Shown here: in pieces, positions 30,976-42,354 of the stretch
Numbering within the stretch: position 1 is the stretch's first letter
How the letters are laid out: each line of letters begins with the position of its first letter
From: Nelumbo lutea
Taxonomy: Eukaryota; Streptophyta; Magnoliopsida; Proteales; Nelumbonaceae
Direction of reading: 5' to 3'
DNA length: 64,000 nucleotides
Assembly (NCBI GenBank): GCA_022828595.1
Contig: JAKGHH010000001.1
Span: 204,681,813 to 204,745,812 of the forward strand
Notes under the pieces: generated by a model
Told to the model about the DNA's origin: nothing
Seen by the model: the letters and a program-made list of their open reading frames with translations, nothing else
Databases searched by the model: none
Position numbers and translations under genes: made by a program

Positions 30976-31709
30976 GGGGTAGCAATCCCTCATGACGACG
31001 CATTGGTGGTTTCGATCATCATTGCGAACTCCATAGTCAAGAGGTTCCTTGTAGATAGTGGCTCCTCCACCGACATCCTCTTCTACGAAGCTTTTGAGAG
31101 AATGAAGATAGCTCCGGAGTGCCTTCAGCCAATAGATGCCCCACTAGTCGGCTTCTCTGGCAGCATCGTCAGGCGAGAGGGCAAGATCTCCCTACCGGTC
31201 ATGATAAGGATGGAGCCCCAACAGGTGACGAGGATGACAGAGTTCCTGGTCGTGAAGATTGGTTCACCCTATAATTCTATCATGGGACGGCCAACCCTCC
31301 ATGCACTTTAGGTAGCCATCTCCTCCTACAACCTCACCCTAAAGTTCCCCACCGAGCATGGCATCGGAGTTGTTCGCGGGGACCAACACACCGCCCGCTA
31401 GTGTTATGTGGCAGCACTGAAAGGCAAGAGCAAAGAGACACTGCCACTCGAGGGCCTCGACCTTAGGGAGGAGCCAACGAACCAAGACCAACCGGCCAAG
31501 GACCTCATCTCTATCCCCTTAGACGAGGACGAGCCCAACAAGACCATCCGCATTGGGTCCAACCTTCCCCCTGAGAGCCTATCCAAACTTTTGAGTTTCC
31601 TCAGACTTAATGCTGATGTCTTTCCTTGGTTCGTCGCTGATATGCCTGGAGTTGACCCTTCGGTCATTACACACAGGCTGAGCGTAGACCCGAGCTCAAG
31701 GCTACTTTG
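30976..31709 (+). pseudogene. Tat element 2: protease and linker
   Basis: The aspartic protease active site 'FLVDSGSSTDILFYEAF' (about 31045-31095) is intact, followed by 'PYNSIMGRPTLHAL' and a stop at 31309. The linker to RT (31408-31710) reads 'LPPESLSKLLSFLRLNADVF' and 'MPGVDPSVITHRLSVDP', typical of the region before the Ty3 RT. Stops at 31309 and 31708 interrupt the frame. Confidence 0.9.
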
Positions 31710-32400
31710 ACAGAAGAAGAGGGACTTTGCACTGGAGCGTTGGAAGGCCATAGAGGAGGAAGTTGAAAAGTTAATCGATGCCGGCTTCATCCGAGAGGTA
31801 CACTACCCTAGCTAGTTGTCAAATGTGGTAATGGTGAAGAAAGCTAATGGGAAATGGCAAATCTGTATTGATTTTGTAGACCTTAATCGAGCCTACTGCA
31901 GGGACAAATTTTCTTTGTCGATGATAGACTGCCTCATTGACGCCACTATAGGGTACGAGCTACTCAGCTTCATGGATGCTTTCTCCGAATACAATCAAAT
32001 AATGATGCACCCAGATGATGAAGAGAAGACCTCGTTTATCACAGAGCATGGCACATACTGCTATCGTGTGATGCCTTTCGCCCTCAAGATTGTTGGGGCC
32101 ACATATCAACACTTTGTCAACAAGGTGTTCAAAAACTAGATGGGGAGGAATATTGAAGCCTACATGGACGACATGGTAGTGAAGAGCCTGAAGGTTGAGG
32201 CCCATGTCTCAGACCTAGCTGAGACCTTCAGCACATTGCGGAGGTATAATATGAAGCTCAACCCCAGCAAGTGTGCCATCCTAGACATGGCTCCCCCGTA
32301 GACGGTGAAGGAGAACCAAAAACTCACTGGTCGAATAGCTGGCCTCAATCGCTTCATGTCAAAGTCAGTAGATTGTTGTCTACATTCTTTCGTGCCATCA
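31710..32400 (+). pseudogene. Tat element 2: reverse transcriptase
   Basis: Reads 'FIREVHYPS', stop, then 'SNVVMVKKANGKWQICIDF' and 'LSFMDAFSEYNQIMMHPDDE'. It continues 'GTYCYRVMPFALKIVGATYQ' and the catalytic 'EAYMDDMVVKSLK' (Y-M-D-D at about 32160). The usual PFGLKNA is changed to PFALKIV. Stops at 31815, 32139 and about 32300 interrupt it. Confidence 0.92.
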
Positions 32401-33200
32401 AGAAGCTAAAAGAGTTCCAATGGACAGAAGAAAGCTAGCACGCTTTCGACGAGATCAAGACCTACCTCGTCTCACCTTCCTTCCTTGCTCGGCCGGCCAA
32501 AGGGGAAACCCTATATCTATACCTCTCGATAGGAGACGAAATAGTCAGTTCAGTCCTGATCAAGGATAGTGGTGTACAAAAGCCAATTTACTATGCCAGC
32601 AAGGTCCTCTGTGATGCCAAAACCTGGTATCTCGATGTAGAAAAGTTAGGCTTTGCCCTCGTGGTTCCAACAAGGAAGCTTTGGTCGTACTTCCAGGCCC
32701 ATACCATAGTGGTCCTAATGAACCAGCCCCTTAAAGCTGTCCTCATGAAGCTCGAGACCTCGTGATGCCTGACGAAATTAGCCATCGAGCTATTAGAGTT
32801 TGACATTTAGTACCAGCCGAGGCCCGCGATCAAGGCACAAGCCCTAGTGGATTTTATAGTGGAATTCACCTTCAGCCGAGCCCTTCACCGGCTCTCGGGA
32901 GAGACCGAAGGGGACCAGGTGGGTGACGAGACTTGGCCCTGATGGAAACTCTTTGTTGATAGTTCCTTCAATGCTAAAGGAAGTGGAGCAGGCCTCATCC
33001 TCCTTACCCTAGACGATGTTGCCTTGGAGTACGCGCCATGGTTCAACTTTACAACATCAAACAACAAAGCCGAGTATGAGAACCTCTTCGCTGGTTTACA
33101 ACTTGCCAAGGACCTTAGCTCCTCATACCTCAAAGCCTTCAGTGACTCCAAGCTAGTGGTAAATCAAGTGAATGGCGAGTACAAGGCTAGGGAACAGAGT
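32401..33200 (+). pseudogene. Tat element 2: RNase H and second (archaeal-type) RNase H
   Basis: The first RNase H reads 'LYLYLSIGDEIVSSVLI' and 'KPIYYASKVLCDAKTWYLDV', followed by 'KAQALVDFIVEF'. A second RNase H follows at 32940-33190: 'LFVDSSFNAKGSGAGLIL', 'NNKAEYENLFAGLQLAKDL', 'SDSKLVVNQVNGEYKARE'. Its D, E and D residues are visible. A tandem second RNase H of this kind is the diagnostic trait of the Tat lineage. Stops and frameshifts are present, including one just after 33185. Confidence 0.9.
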
Positions 33201-33399
33201 AGTCCAAGTACCTCACCAAAGTTCAAGACCTCGCTTGCCACTTCCAACGCTTCTCCCTGCAATGGGTCCCGTAATCCAAGAAGGCATGAGCCGTGCCCTC
33301 TCCAAATTGGCAAGTACCTCAAGCAGAATTCTTGGTCGGGCCATGCACATAGAGAAGCTACCTCGGCCCTCTATAGAAGAAGTCCAAGTACTCCCTGTA

Positions 33400-34643
33400 G
33401 AAGCTGAAGCCTCAAGGATGGATCTTATCACCAACTTCCTATCAACTGGACGGTTGCCTGAAGACAGAAATGAGGCAAAGTGACTCAAGCAACAGGCAAC
33501 CCACTACGCCTTGCTGGAAGGAAAGCTATACTAGAGATTCTTCACCTTACCTTACCTCCGATGCCTTCATCCGGAGGAGGGAAACTATGTGCTGCGGGGA
33601 ATTCATGAAGGCATCTGTGGTAATCACCTCGGCGGAAGAGCTCTAGCCAAAAAAGCTCTGAGGCAGGGCTACTTTTGGCCTACCCTCCACAAGGACATAG
33701 CAAAATTGGTGCAAAAGTGTTATGCTTGCTAAATGCACCCCAACTTGTGCCACCAACCGACCACCACTCTCTCAGCCGTCAACAGCCTGTGGCCCTTTGC
33801 CAAGTGGGGATGCACCTCCTCGGCCCCTTCCCTCAAGCCCACAAGGGAAGAAAGTACCTCGTTGTAGCAATAGACTATTTCACCAAGTGGGTGGAAGCCG
33901 AGCCCTTGGCCATCATCACGACACAAGCCATCCAGAACTTTTTTTGGAAGAATATCATCTGCCACTTTGGCCTACCCCACATGCTGGTAACTGACAATGG
34001 AAAGCAATTTGATAACGCTAGGTTTCGGGAGTGGTGCACCTCCTTCGGCATCAACCAATAGTACACCTCGGTAGGCTATCCCCAAACCAATGGCCTAGCT
34101 GAGGTCACCAACAGAACGATACTAGACGGACTGAAGACCCGGTTAGACTGAGCAAAAGGCCTATGGGTCGAAGAACTGAGCATTGTACTCTAGGCTTATC
34201 GAACTACACCTTGGACAACCATGGCAGAAACTCCCTTCGGCTTGACCTACAACACAGAAACGGTAGTCCTAGTAGAAATCAACCAATGAACAGTCCGAGT
34301 CGAAGCATACAATGAAGGCGAAAACGATGAAGTCCTCAAGGCAAACTTAGAACTATTGGAAGAAGCCCGAGAGCAGGCACAAATAAGGGTAGCCGCCTAC
34401 CAACAACGTGTGGCCCGCTACAACAACTCAAGGGTAAAAGAAAGGCATTATCAAGAAGGAGACCAGGTCCTCAAAAAGGTCATGGTCCCCAAACCAGGAG
34501 TAGGGAAGCTGGGCCCCAACTGGGAAGGCCCCTATAGAATCAAGCGAGTCCTCGGCCCCGGTACCTTCCACTTGGAGCACCAGGATGGAAGGCCTGTACA
34601 CAGGACATGGAACTCAAAAAACCTTTGGATGTATTACCAATGA
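33400..34643 (+). pseudogene. Tat element 2: integrase
   Basis: The H2C2 region reads 'GIHEGICGNHLGGRALAKKA' to 'VQKCYAC', followed by a stop. The core has 'MHLLGPFPQAHKGRKYLVVA' and 'PHMLVTDNGKQFDN', with 'YPQTNGLAEVTNR' as the Glu region. The C-terminus is open at 34356-34643 and ends 'EGPYRIKRVLGPGTFHLEH' and 'NLWMYYQ'. In the first core motif the usual Asp before 'LLGPFP' is His. At least four stops occur. Confidence 0.92.
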
Positions 34644-35639
34644 TTGTAATATCCTTTGTAACCAATGGGTAAATGAAGCAAAGTTCCTCTTCACCTCAGT
34701 GTTCAGTGTGTGTACCTATTAAGTTCTTACAACTCTTCGGCCTTGCGACTGGCAGGGGTGCATAGCCTCTTCTGAGGACCATACCACCTCACTGGACCGA
34801 CGCCAAGACTTAACGAATAAGTAGTGAACGCCCTAGCTAAAGCCCTAATGCGTTAGAATATAGCAGGACAACCGAGGCTTCACGTGCCTCAATGCCCCAT
34901 CTCGATGGCGGTTGACTTCCTGGACCTTCACACTTAGTGCTACTATCAAAGAATCCAGCCTCCTTAGAGCGTTGCACTTGATCTAGTCGATATGAATATG
35001 TGGGGATATGGGAGCCAGGCGAGCCCTAACTCGGCCTAGGCCCCATTGAGCCAGATGAGCCCCAGCTCTGTCTCGGCCATCCCCTTAGTATGGCAGGCCA
35101 CCTCAGCCTCGCCAAGGCTAATGCCTGGGGCTATGGGAGTCAGGCGAGCCTCGGATCGGCCTAGGCCTGACGAAGCCAACACTTAGAAGGATGGGAGATA
35201 GACGAGCCTTAACTAGCCTCGGCCCCACCCTGCATTGATAGGTCATTTTGCTATCTACTTAAGTATATGTAAAGGGAAGAGAGCTAGGTGAGCCCCACGC
35301 TCCGCTTTAGCCTCCCCCCATCACAGGCTTCCTCGGTCTCACCTAAGTGAGTAATAAAAAGGGTGTTAGGCCAAGCATGCCCTAGCCCAGCCTCAGAGGT
35401 TTCACCTCGGCCACCCCTTCGCCATGATCCTGATGCACAAAATAAAACAAACTGAAATTGACTATACTTATCCTAAGCTGCACTCTATCTTTTGGGAGGG
35501 GCAAGCCCCCTTCGGCGACGAAGAAAAAGCATGAATATACAAAAAAGAAAAAAGGAAGAGGATTAGCAATGCAACAAAAACAAGCACACAAGACATCAAA
35601 AAATGCCCACTGAGTTTCATTCGAGGCAATCCCTAGTTA
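34644..35639. other. Spacer between pol and the antisense frame of Tat element 2
   Basis: Non-coding, homologous to 22476-23335 in Tat element 1. It has imperfect repeats of 'atgggagccaggcgagcc'. The coiled-coil C-terminus of the antisense ORF, present in element 1, is missing here. Similarity to the antisense frame stops at about 35640. Confidence 0.6.
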
Positions 35640-37278
35640 TAGAGCTTCTCGGGGACCATCCCTAGCATTCGAAAGTGGTCCCAAGATAGCAGGGCCCCAC
35701 TCACCAAGGCCAGGCCAACTCCCTTGTTGCAGATAGAGTCCCCCTCGCGGACCTCCCACTAGGGACGGAAGATCTGGTCAGATCACTGGGCAAGCTCTTC
35801 CAAAGGCATGGGGGCCAAGAAGGGCCTCATTCGCTCATTGTATGGCCTCTCGGAGGTGTCACCCACAGAATTCGTGGCACGAGCAATTTTCTACTGTAGT
35901 TGGTCCTCTGTGGACCCCTCAGTCGTCCTCTTTCTCCCTGCTTCGGCCTCTTTGGAAGGTTTCTTCGGCCCCTTGGCTAGTTGCTATGGCACACGCTCCT
36001 CTTGCCTCGTCTGGGCCTCCTTGGCGGGCCCCTTCCCCTTCGTGGGGACTTGTGAGGGAGCCACCTACGCGGGAGCTGAAGAAGTCCCCTTGGCAAGGGT
36101 TCGTGTCTTTGTCCCCTTGGTGGGGACTTGTCGAGCCGAAGCCCCCTTCGTTGGGGGCAGCACCCTCGGCTTCCCTCTGAGGGGTCTAACCACCGGTATT
36201 CACCCGCTCCTTCTTCATAGCATGAGCGGGTGTCCATCGGCAGATCTACAAGCAAAGCAAAACGATTAGTATTGCTGCACAAAGACAAAAGATGAGGAAG
36301 ACGTAGAAAATGATTGTGTGTCCCATCCTACCGAGGGGGGAAGGGCTGAGCCCCATGAAAACTAATGGCATCTCCTCCTCCACCAAGGGTTGGGCTCGGA
36401 CTCTCCTTAAGTTGAGCAGCCGCATGAGATCGTCACTCTCCTCACTAGTGAGTAAGGTGACATACTTCTCCATAGACAAATGGGGTTCTCCCCACCCCGA
36501 TTTGAAGGACCAGCCCTCGGGACACGACAAAAAGAAATACTTGCTCTTCCAGTTATGTACAAAAGAGGGGTTATCTACAGGCTTGGACTTACGAGGTTGG
36601 AAATAGAAGATACCCGCCTCGGAGGTATGCCTCCTCAGCGCAAAAATTGCTTGGAAGAGCTTCAGCGTCAGCTCCACCCCTTGGAGCTGAGCCACTACCA
36701 GTATCGCCACAATGGTCCTTATCGCATTGGGCACTAGTTGGCTAAAGATAATCCCATATATCCTCAGCAATTCAGAGATCAAGGGATGTAAGAGAAACCT
36801 AAGACCGAACTGGAGGAAGTGCCAGTAAACGCGGATCTCCCCCTCCTTGGGAGTTCACGACCGATCACTTGGCTCAGGTACCCTAACCCCATAGGACGAG
36901 GGGATAAAGTACTGCCTTGACAGAGGCCTTGGCTTGATCCCAGTCTAGAGAACCTTTGAACTTTGGACGAGAGACATTAGCCTCGGTCATCGCCTTGGCA
37001 ACACTCTCACCCCTCCTCCCAGGGACAGGGTCCGAGTCCTGCTCCCCCTCGGCCTCCCTTGGTGTCACGGATGCGGAACTCTCATAGGAAGGGTCATGGC
37101 CTTGACAGATGCGTTCGGCTCCCCTAGGGGCTACCCTATCCCGGAGCACCTCCACCTCGTGCTGAAGGGGCACGAAGACAAGACTCAGGGGAGAGAGGGG
37201 AGAAGGGGTTCGAGGAGATCTCCCCTCCAATACGTTCAGAAGTTCATAGCACTCAGTTCCAGAATCTGAGAAAGACAT
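35640..37278 (-). pseudogene. Tat element 2: antisense ORF (aORF)
   Basis: Starts ATG 37278 ('MSFSDSGTECYELLNVLEG'), 131 codons open, then stops. It resumes at 36782-36246 with 'ISELLRIYGIIFSQLVPNA', 'FYFQPRKSKPV', 'FVHNWKSKYFFLSCPEGW' and 'LLTSEESDDLMRLLNLRRV'. The central block is highly similar to the antisense frame of Tat element 1. It matches what plant annotations call putative gypsy-type transposon or plant-mobile-like protein; the activity is unknown. + strand open frames over the same stretch (35808-36269, 36310-36737) are mirror shadows. Confidence 0.7.
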
Positions 37279-37994
37279 TGTTGATTACCAAAAAAGGAAG
37301 TAGAAGGAAAAGGAACAAGGACAGAATGTCGAAAACTAAAAGATCTGGGAGCTGAGTTCACTGGAAGAACGAAAATGCTTGGAGGCAAAATGACAAGAAT
37401 TCTTCCATCGAAGCCACTATTTAAAGAAGAGTGAATGGCCCAGATCTCTCGAGATCCGACGGCTGATAGTCCAACGAATGAGGAGCACCTCCGCACTTGC
37501 GATCCAGCCACGCTGCACCCCTGAGTGCTCACCCTCGGAAGAAGGAAGGACGCTCAAGATGGGCTAGTGGGTCCACCCAAAGCAACCCACTGGTCTGAGT
37601 GACCTATTCTAGCAGATGCGCACATCGGTTCAACCAGAAAGCTGTTTTGCACACAGACCCTTGGGCCCCTTTGAGCCCCCTCAACTTAACAGGTCCACGA
37701 CATAAGCAGGCCTCGGCCTCACAGATCTTTGGCCTAGACAGCCCTCGGCCTCTACCTGGTCCTCAGCCCAGATGGTGATGCCTGAACACCTATGGTGAGC
37801 ACGACTTCCAGATTACCTAACTGGAGCAGTAGTGCCACAGACCACTCGTAGCCTCGGCCCAACTTATGAAGACAAACCAGGTAGAGACGCAAAAGAGGAA
37901 CTCCACTACAGGGAACACCTTGGCTATCAGGCCCACTAGTGCTAACCATTACTACTCCCTTCGGCCGAAGCCGAATTCTTCTTCTCAGCCTCGG

Positions 37995-38008
37995 GAGTGG
38001 GGGGCAAG
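37995..38008 (+). other. Tat element 2: polypurine tract
   Basis: gggagtggggggcaag-type tract directly before the 3' LTR start tgatgtgggg at 38009. Confidence 0.85.
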
Positions 38009-38383
38009 TGATGTGGGGTACCCAACCCAGCAGGGGTTACCCTGCTCCCCTCATACGGAACCAATTGCAGTGCTTTAACATGGCCCTGCCAAAACCTCTA
38101 ACGACCCCCATATGGCTCCCATCTTAGGCGTTCATCTCCATGTACCTCCAGGCAACTCAAGTGTAAATAGGGGTGCCCCCTCCAAGTAAAGGGGTTACAA
38201 ACTCGAGACTTATCACTATTGAAATTATCGCTCTTGTGACTTTAGTCTAGAACTAGCTACTAGGGCCCTACCCTAGTACTCTCTCTCTCTTCGTACCCCA
38301 TACTATCTTGATCATCGGAGACTCTGCCTCGGGTTCTCACCCTGGGCCCTCTGACGAGTTCCTGTCTTCTAGCACGTCGGTCG
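38009..38383 (+). repeat. Tat element 2: 3' LTR, left part
   Basis: Aligns with 30012 onwards apart from one deletion of about 85 bp near the start. It is interrupted at 38383 by a chromovirus and continues at 47977-48109. Confidence 0.93.
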
Positions 38384-38955
38384 TGTTATAGGCCCAGGCG
38401 TAGGATCTCGTCACGGGGCGGTTTGTGGGGGAAACTCCTGGCCTTCCCTTGCCCTTTCCTCTGCAAGTTGACCCTATGGTGGCGAACTGAGGGGGTTGAT
38501 TTGTTCAAGAGACCACCCGACCTCTCCTCACTCTTTTCTTGACTGGAAAACTGAATGCTTTATTCCAATTCGTGGCTCCTCAAACTCCAACTTGAACTCA
38601 AACTACTAATTACCTACTCCTAATGGTAACATAATTCTTACTTAAGATAGGGATAAGGATAAGATAAGATAAGGGAAAGGAGATAAGGAAGACTAGAGGC
38701 GAGTTATCTTGACGTGTCCAGATAAGGGTGGGCCCACCCCTATGAGCTGTCGTGTGGGCCCCTGCTCTGGCTGCTGCTGCCAGGTGTGTGTGTGCAGCTC
38801 GTGGTGCCGCCACTGCGCGGTGCGCGCTGCGCGTGGTGCCGCTGCCGCGCAGTGCCGTTGCGCGCGTGCCTGCTCATGGTGCCGCTGCCGTGCGGTGCCA
38901 GTTGTGTGCGTGGTGTTGCCTCTGCTGTTGTCGTGTGGTGCGGGTGCTCATAACA
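38384..38955 (-). repeat. Chromovirus: 3' LTR
   Basis: 572 bp. The part at 38750-38950 is an extremely GC-rich degenerate repeat of 'gtgccgctgc' type words. It aligns with 47372-47971. Confidence 0.93.
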
Positions 38956-38971
38956 TCACTCCCCTCCTGGA
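38956..38971 (-). other. Chromovirus: polypurine tract
   Basis: On the minus strand ccaggaggggagtga immediately precedes the LTR start tgttatgagc. Confidence 0.85.
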
Positions 38972-39023
38972 CTACGAGCTTATCCTCAAGCTCGAGGTCT
39001 AGATAGGCGTTGTGGAGATCGGT

Positions 39024-40348
39024 CTAGGGGATCCAGGTGGCCTCTACTGAAGGTAGTCCTTCCCATTCTACTAAAATCTCGAGGGTGCCCTGATTGATGC
39101 GTGACCGGACAAGAGCTCTAGGATGGAGGATGGGTCTGCCGTCCTTGAGAGGAGGTAGAGGAGGCACTTGCGTTGGGGGAGTCCCTATAAAAGGCTTTAG
39201 TAGGGACACATGGAAGACGTCATGGATTTTGCTGTGCTCTGGCAGTTCAAGTTGATAGGCAACCTTCCCGATCTGTTGAAGGACCTTGAAGGGCTCGTAA
39301 AACCTTGTGGTCAGCTTTTGGGGGGCCCGTCGCTTGAGGGAGAGCTGCCGGTAGGGCTGAAGCTTTAGCCAAATGAATTGTCCTGGCTGGAAGGTGACCT
39401 CGCGGCGGTGCTGATCGTAGGCCGTTTTCATGCGTGCCTATGCCTGTTGTAAACCTTTGGAGACTTCAGCCAGAAGGGCATCGCGGTCTTGGAGGTTGCG
39501 ATCTACTTCTTCCAACCGTGTTGATTCCGGTTCGTAGGAGAGAAGACGAGGAGGGTCTTGCCCATACACCACGCGGAAGGGAGTCAAGCCAAGGGACAAG
39601 TGGTAGGATGTGTTATAGCAGTATTCGGCCCAAGGAAGGTAGTCCACCCAGCGTCGTGGTTGGTTCCCTACGAAACAATGGAGGTACATTTCTATGTAGC
39701 GATTGACAACCTCCGTTTGCCCGTCCATCTGTGGGTGATAGGCGGAGAAAAAGGCTAGGGTCGTGCCCTGTAATCCGAATCGCTTCTTCCAGAAGGTGCT
39801 GGTGAAGACTGCATCCCTGTCACTAACGATGAACTCGGGCAGCCCATGTAGGCGGAAGATGTGTGTGAAAAAGGCGTGGGCCACAGAAACTACGCTAATG
39901 GAATGAAATGAGCATATTTGGAGAAGCGGTCCACCACTACGAATAAGATGGATTTCCCACCGACTTTAGGCAAGCCTTCAACAAAGTCCATAGAGATATC
40001 GGCCCAGATCTGCATTGGGAGTGAAAGGGGCAGCCGGAGTCCTGTTGGGTGCAAGTTCTCCCACTTTTTTTGCTGACATACAGAGCAGTTCTGGATGAAA
40101 TCCCTAACCAAGCCTTGCATACCATGCCAATGAAAGTCTGCATGGACGCGGTGTAACGTCTTATGAACCCCTTCATGGGTGGCGTTATGGATGCTGGCGA
40201 GGATGTCTGGAATCAAGGGACAATCAGTTGGGAGATATATCCTTCCTTTGTACAGCACAAGTTCCTCGTGGATGGTCCAGTTTGCTTTGGTCATGCTAGA
40301 CCGCAATTCTTGCACCAGGTCTCTCCATGTTGGTGATTGGGGCAACAC
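39024..40348 (-). pseudogene. Chromovirus: integrase with C-terminal chromodomain
   Basis: H2C2 finger at 40050-40250 ('HNATHEGVHKTLHRVHADFH' ... 'CSVCQQKK'). The core has 'DISMDFVEGLPK', 'VVDRFSKYAHFIPLA', 'EFIVSDRDAVFTSTFW' and '[19 protein letters not shown]', so all D, D and E residues are kept. The C-terminal GPF-like region reads 'RFYEPFKVLQQIGKVAYQLE' and ends with the chromodomain words 'ILVEWEGLPSVEATWIP'. Stops separate three open pieces (39890-40348, 39438-39884, 39024-39431). Chromodomains guide insertion to particular chromatin. Confidence 0.93.
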
Positions 40349-40379
40349 GCTCCTTAGGTCCTCCAGTAGGGTCAGGCGG

Positions 40380-40860
40380 TTGGGAGACCGCGTAGAGGTG
40401 TGTCATTCCTCTTCACACCTGGACAGCGCATCAGCTGCCCGGTTAGAGGCTCCCGCCTTGTGGTCTACGCGAAAGTCAAACCCTAGTAGTTTGCTTGCCC
40501 AGTGCTATTGGGGTGGAGTAGTAAGCCACTGCTCTAGAAGGTACTTGAGGCTGTAGTGATCTGTGTTGACAACGAAGGGCCTGCCCCACAAATACGGCCT
40601 CCAGTGCTGGACAGCCTTGGCCAGTCCGATCAATTCACGTTCATAGGCCGGTAGCTTGAGGTGTCGATTTGCTAGTTTGTGGCTGAAGAAGGCTATGGGG
40701 TGCCCTTGCTGTTGCAGTACTGCGCCAATGCATGTGCTAGACGCATCACACTCCACCGTAAATTCATGGTCAAAGTTTGGTAGTTGCAACACGAGGGTCA
40801 TGGAGAGTGCGTCCCTTAGGTTTGTGAAGGCGGTGTTAGCTACTTCATCCCATTGAAATG
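40380..40860 (-). pseudogene. Chromovirus: RNase H
   Basis: Open at 40505-40801: 'LQLPNFDHEFTVECDASSTC', 'GHPIAFFSHKLANRHLKLPA', 'YERELIGLAKAVQHWRPYLW' and 'VNTDHYSLKYLLEQWLTTP'. The Asp, Glu and Asp residues of the Ty3 RNase H are present. It continues upstream of RT in the same orientation with a frameshift near 40860. Confidence 0.92.
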
Positions 40861-41670
40861 CATTTCTTCAACATCTTGGTTAATGGGGCCGCCAGGAGTC
40901 CATAGTCCCTTACAAACTTGCGGTAGTAACCCGTGAACCCCAAGAACCCACGGAGAGCCCTAATGGTCTAAGGCTTGGGCCATTCCCGAATGGCTTGAAT
41001 CTTGGAATTATCTACTGAGACTCCTTCCCTACTGACTATATGGCCTAGGTAAAAGACGTGCGGCTCTCCGAAGGAGCACTTGGTTCATTTTAGGAAGAGC
41101 TTGTGCTGTCGTAGTTGCTCCAGAACTGTCCTTAGGTGACAGACATGCTCCACCCACGACGTGCTGTAAATTAAGATGTCGTCAAAAAATACTAGGATGA
41201 GCCTGCGGAGGTGGGGCCGAAATACCTCGTTCATCAGGGCCTGAAATGTAGATGGGGCATTGGTGAGACCAAAAGGCATGACCAGGAATTCAAAGTGGTC
41301 GTGATGCGTTCAGAAGGCTGTTTTCTCCACATCTTTAGGGGCCATTTGGACCTGGAAGTAGCCTGACCTGAGATCCAGCTTAGAAAAGTACTAAGACCCA
41401 TGGAGCTCATCTAGCAATTCGTCTACCACTAGAATCGGGAACTTGTCCTTGACGGTTCTATTGTTGAGCTCCCAGTAGTCCACACAAAATCTCCAGGTGC
41501 CGTCTTGCTTTGGCACCAACAAGACTGGTGAAGAGAATGGAGAGCGGCCGGGGCGTATGATTCCCTGTTCCAACATCTCTATACACTGCCTCTCTATCTC
41601 ATCCTTCTGTAGGTGCGGGTAGCGGTACGGCCTCACGACAATGGGTCCTACCCCTGTCAAGGGAATCTGA
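40861..41670 (-). pseudogene. Chromovirus: reverse transcriptase
   Basis: Reads '[20 protein letters not shown]', '[20 protein letters not shown]', '[20 protein letters not shown]', stop, then '[20 protein letters not shown]' and the catalytic '[10 protein letters not shown]'. The usual VDYREL Arg is Trp. Stops at about 41390 and 41084 split it. The thumb region runs to about 40865. Confidence 0.93.
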
Positions 41671-41819
41671 TGGTCGCATCACTGGCCAGGTGGAAGGCCC
41701 TTAGGCTCTGAGAGCACGTCTAAAAAATATGCAAGAAGTCTCTCCATCTCTGCTGTGTGCAAGGCGTCGCCATGGAGAGTATGCACCTGAGGTTTTCTTG
41801 CTCTCATCTTGGTCCCTTT

Positions 41820-42170
41820 CTAGGTGACTTGTCTCCCATGTAAGTCAAATGTCTTGGTCAAGGCACTGAAATCCCATTGGATAGGGCCGAGGGTGATGAG
41901 CCACTTAATTACCAGCACTATGTCAAACTCGTCTAGGGTCAGTACAAATAGATCTGCGAGGAATGGTTCAGAATCCACCTGGATTTGGATGCTTCGGCAG
42001 ATCCCTGGACTGTGGACTCTCTCCCCGTTTTCTACAGTCACTTGGAGTCGCGGTCTATCTTCCATCGGCAGCTTCAGTTGGAGCACAGCCTGCTTGCTGA
42101 TGAAGTTGTGGGTGCTCCCTGAGTCAACCAGAATCAGTACCTGTTTTCCCGCCACTTGGGCCTACAGCTA
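41820..42170 (-). pseudogene. Chromovirus: protease
   Basis: 'VLILVDSGSTHNFISKQAVL' carries the intact aspartic protease D-S-G active site (about 42115-42145). It continues to 'DLFVLTLDEFDIVLVIKWL' and 'GPIQWDFSALTKTF'. The usual 'VLGMQWL' is 'VLVIKWL'. Confidence 0.92.
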
Positions 42171-42349
42171 CATGGTTTGGGAGTTTTGGATTCCAGCGAT
42201 GACATGGAAGGAGATCTTGGGTTCTAGTGCTGCCTGTTCCTCTTCTTCCTCCTCTAGCTCGTCTACCAGAAGGCAGAATAACCGCTTGCAATGGTGGCCG
42301 GCTGAGTACAACTCATCACAGTTGAAGCATTGGCACTTGGCTCGACGCT
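42171..42349 (-). pseudogene. Chromovirus: gag zinc knuckle
   Basis: Minus strand 'RRAKCQCFNCDELYSAGHHC' is a CCHC knuckle (Cys-x2-Cys-x-x-x-x-Gly-His-x4-Cys spacing). It is followed by a Glu-rich linker into the protease. It is separated from the rest of gag by the solo LTR at 42355-44300. Rejoining would place it directly after 'RRLSRAEMV'. Confidence 0.88.
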
Positions 42350-42354
42350 CTACC

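Noticed and set aside
35808..36737. Several + strand open frames of 85-153 codons
   Set aside because: They mirror the antisense ORF of Tat element 2. The minus frame has the conserved motifs and the sister copy.
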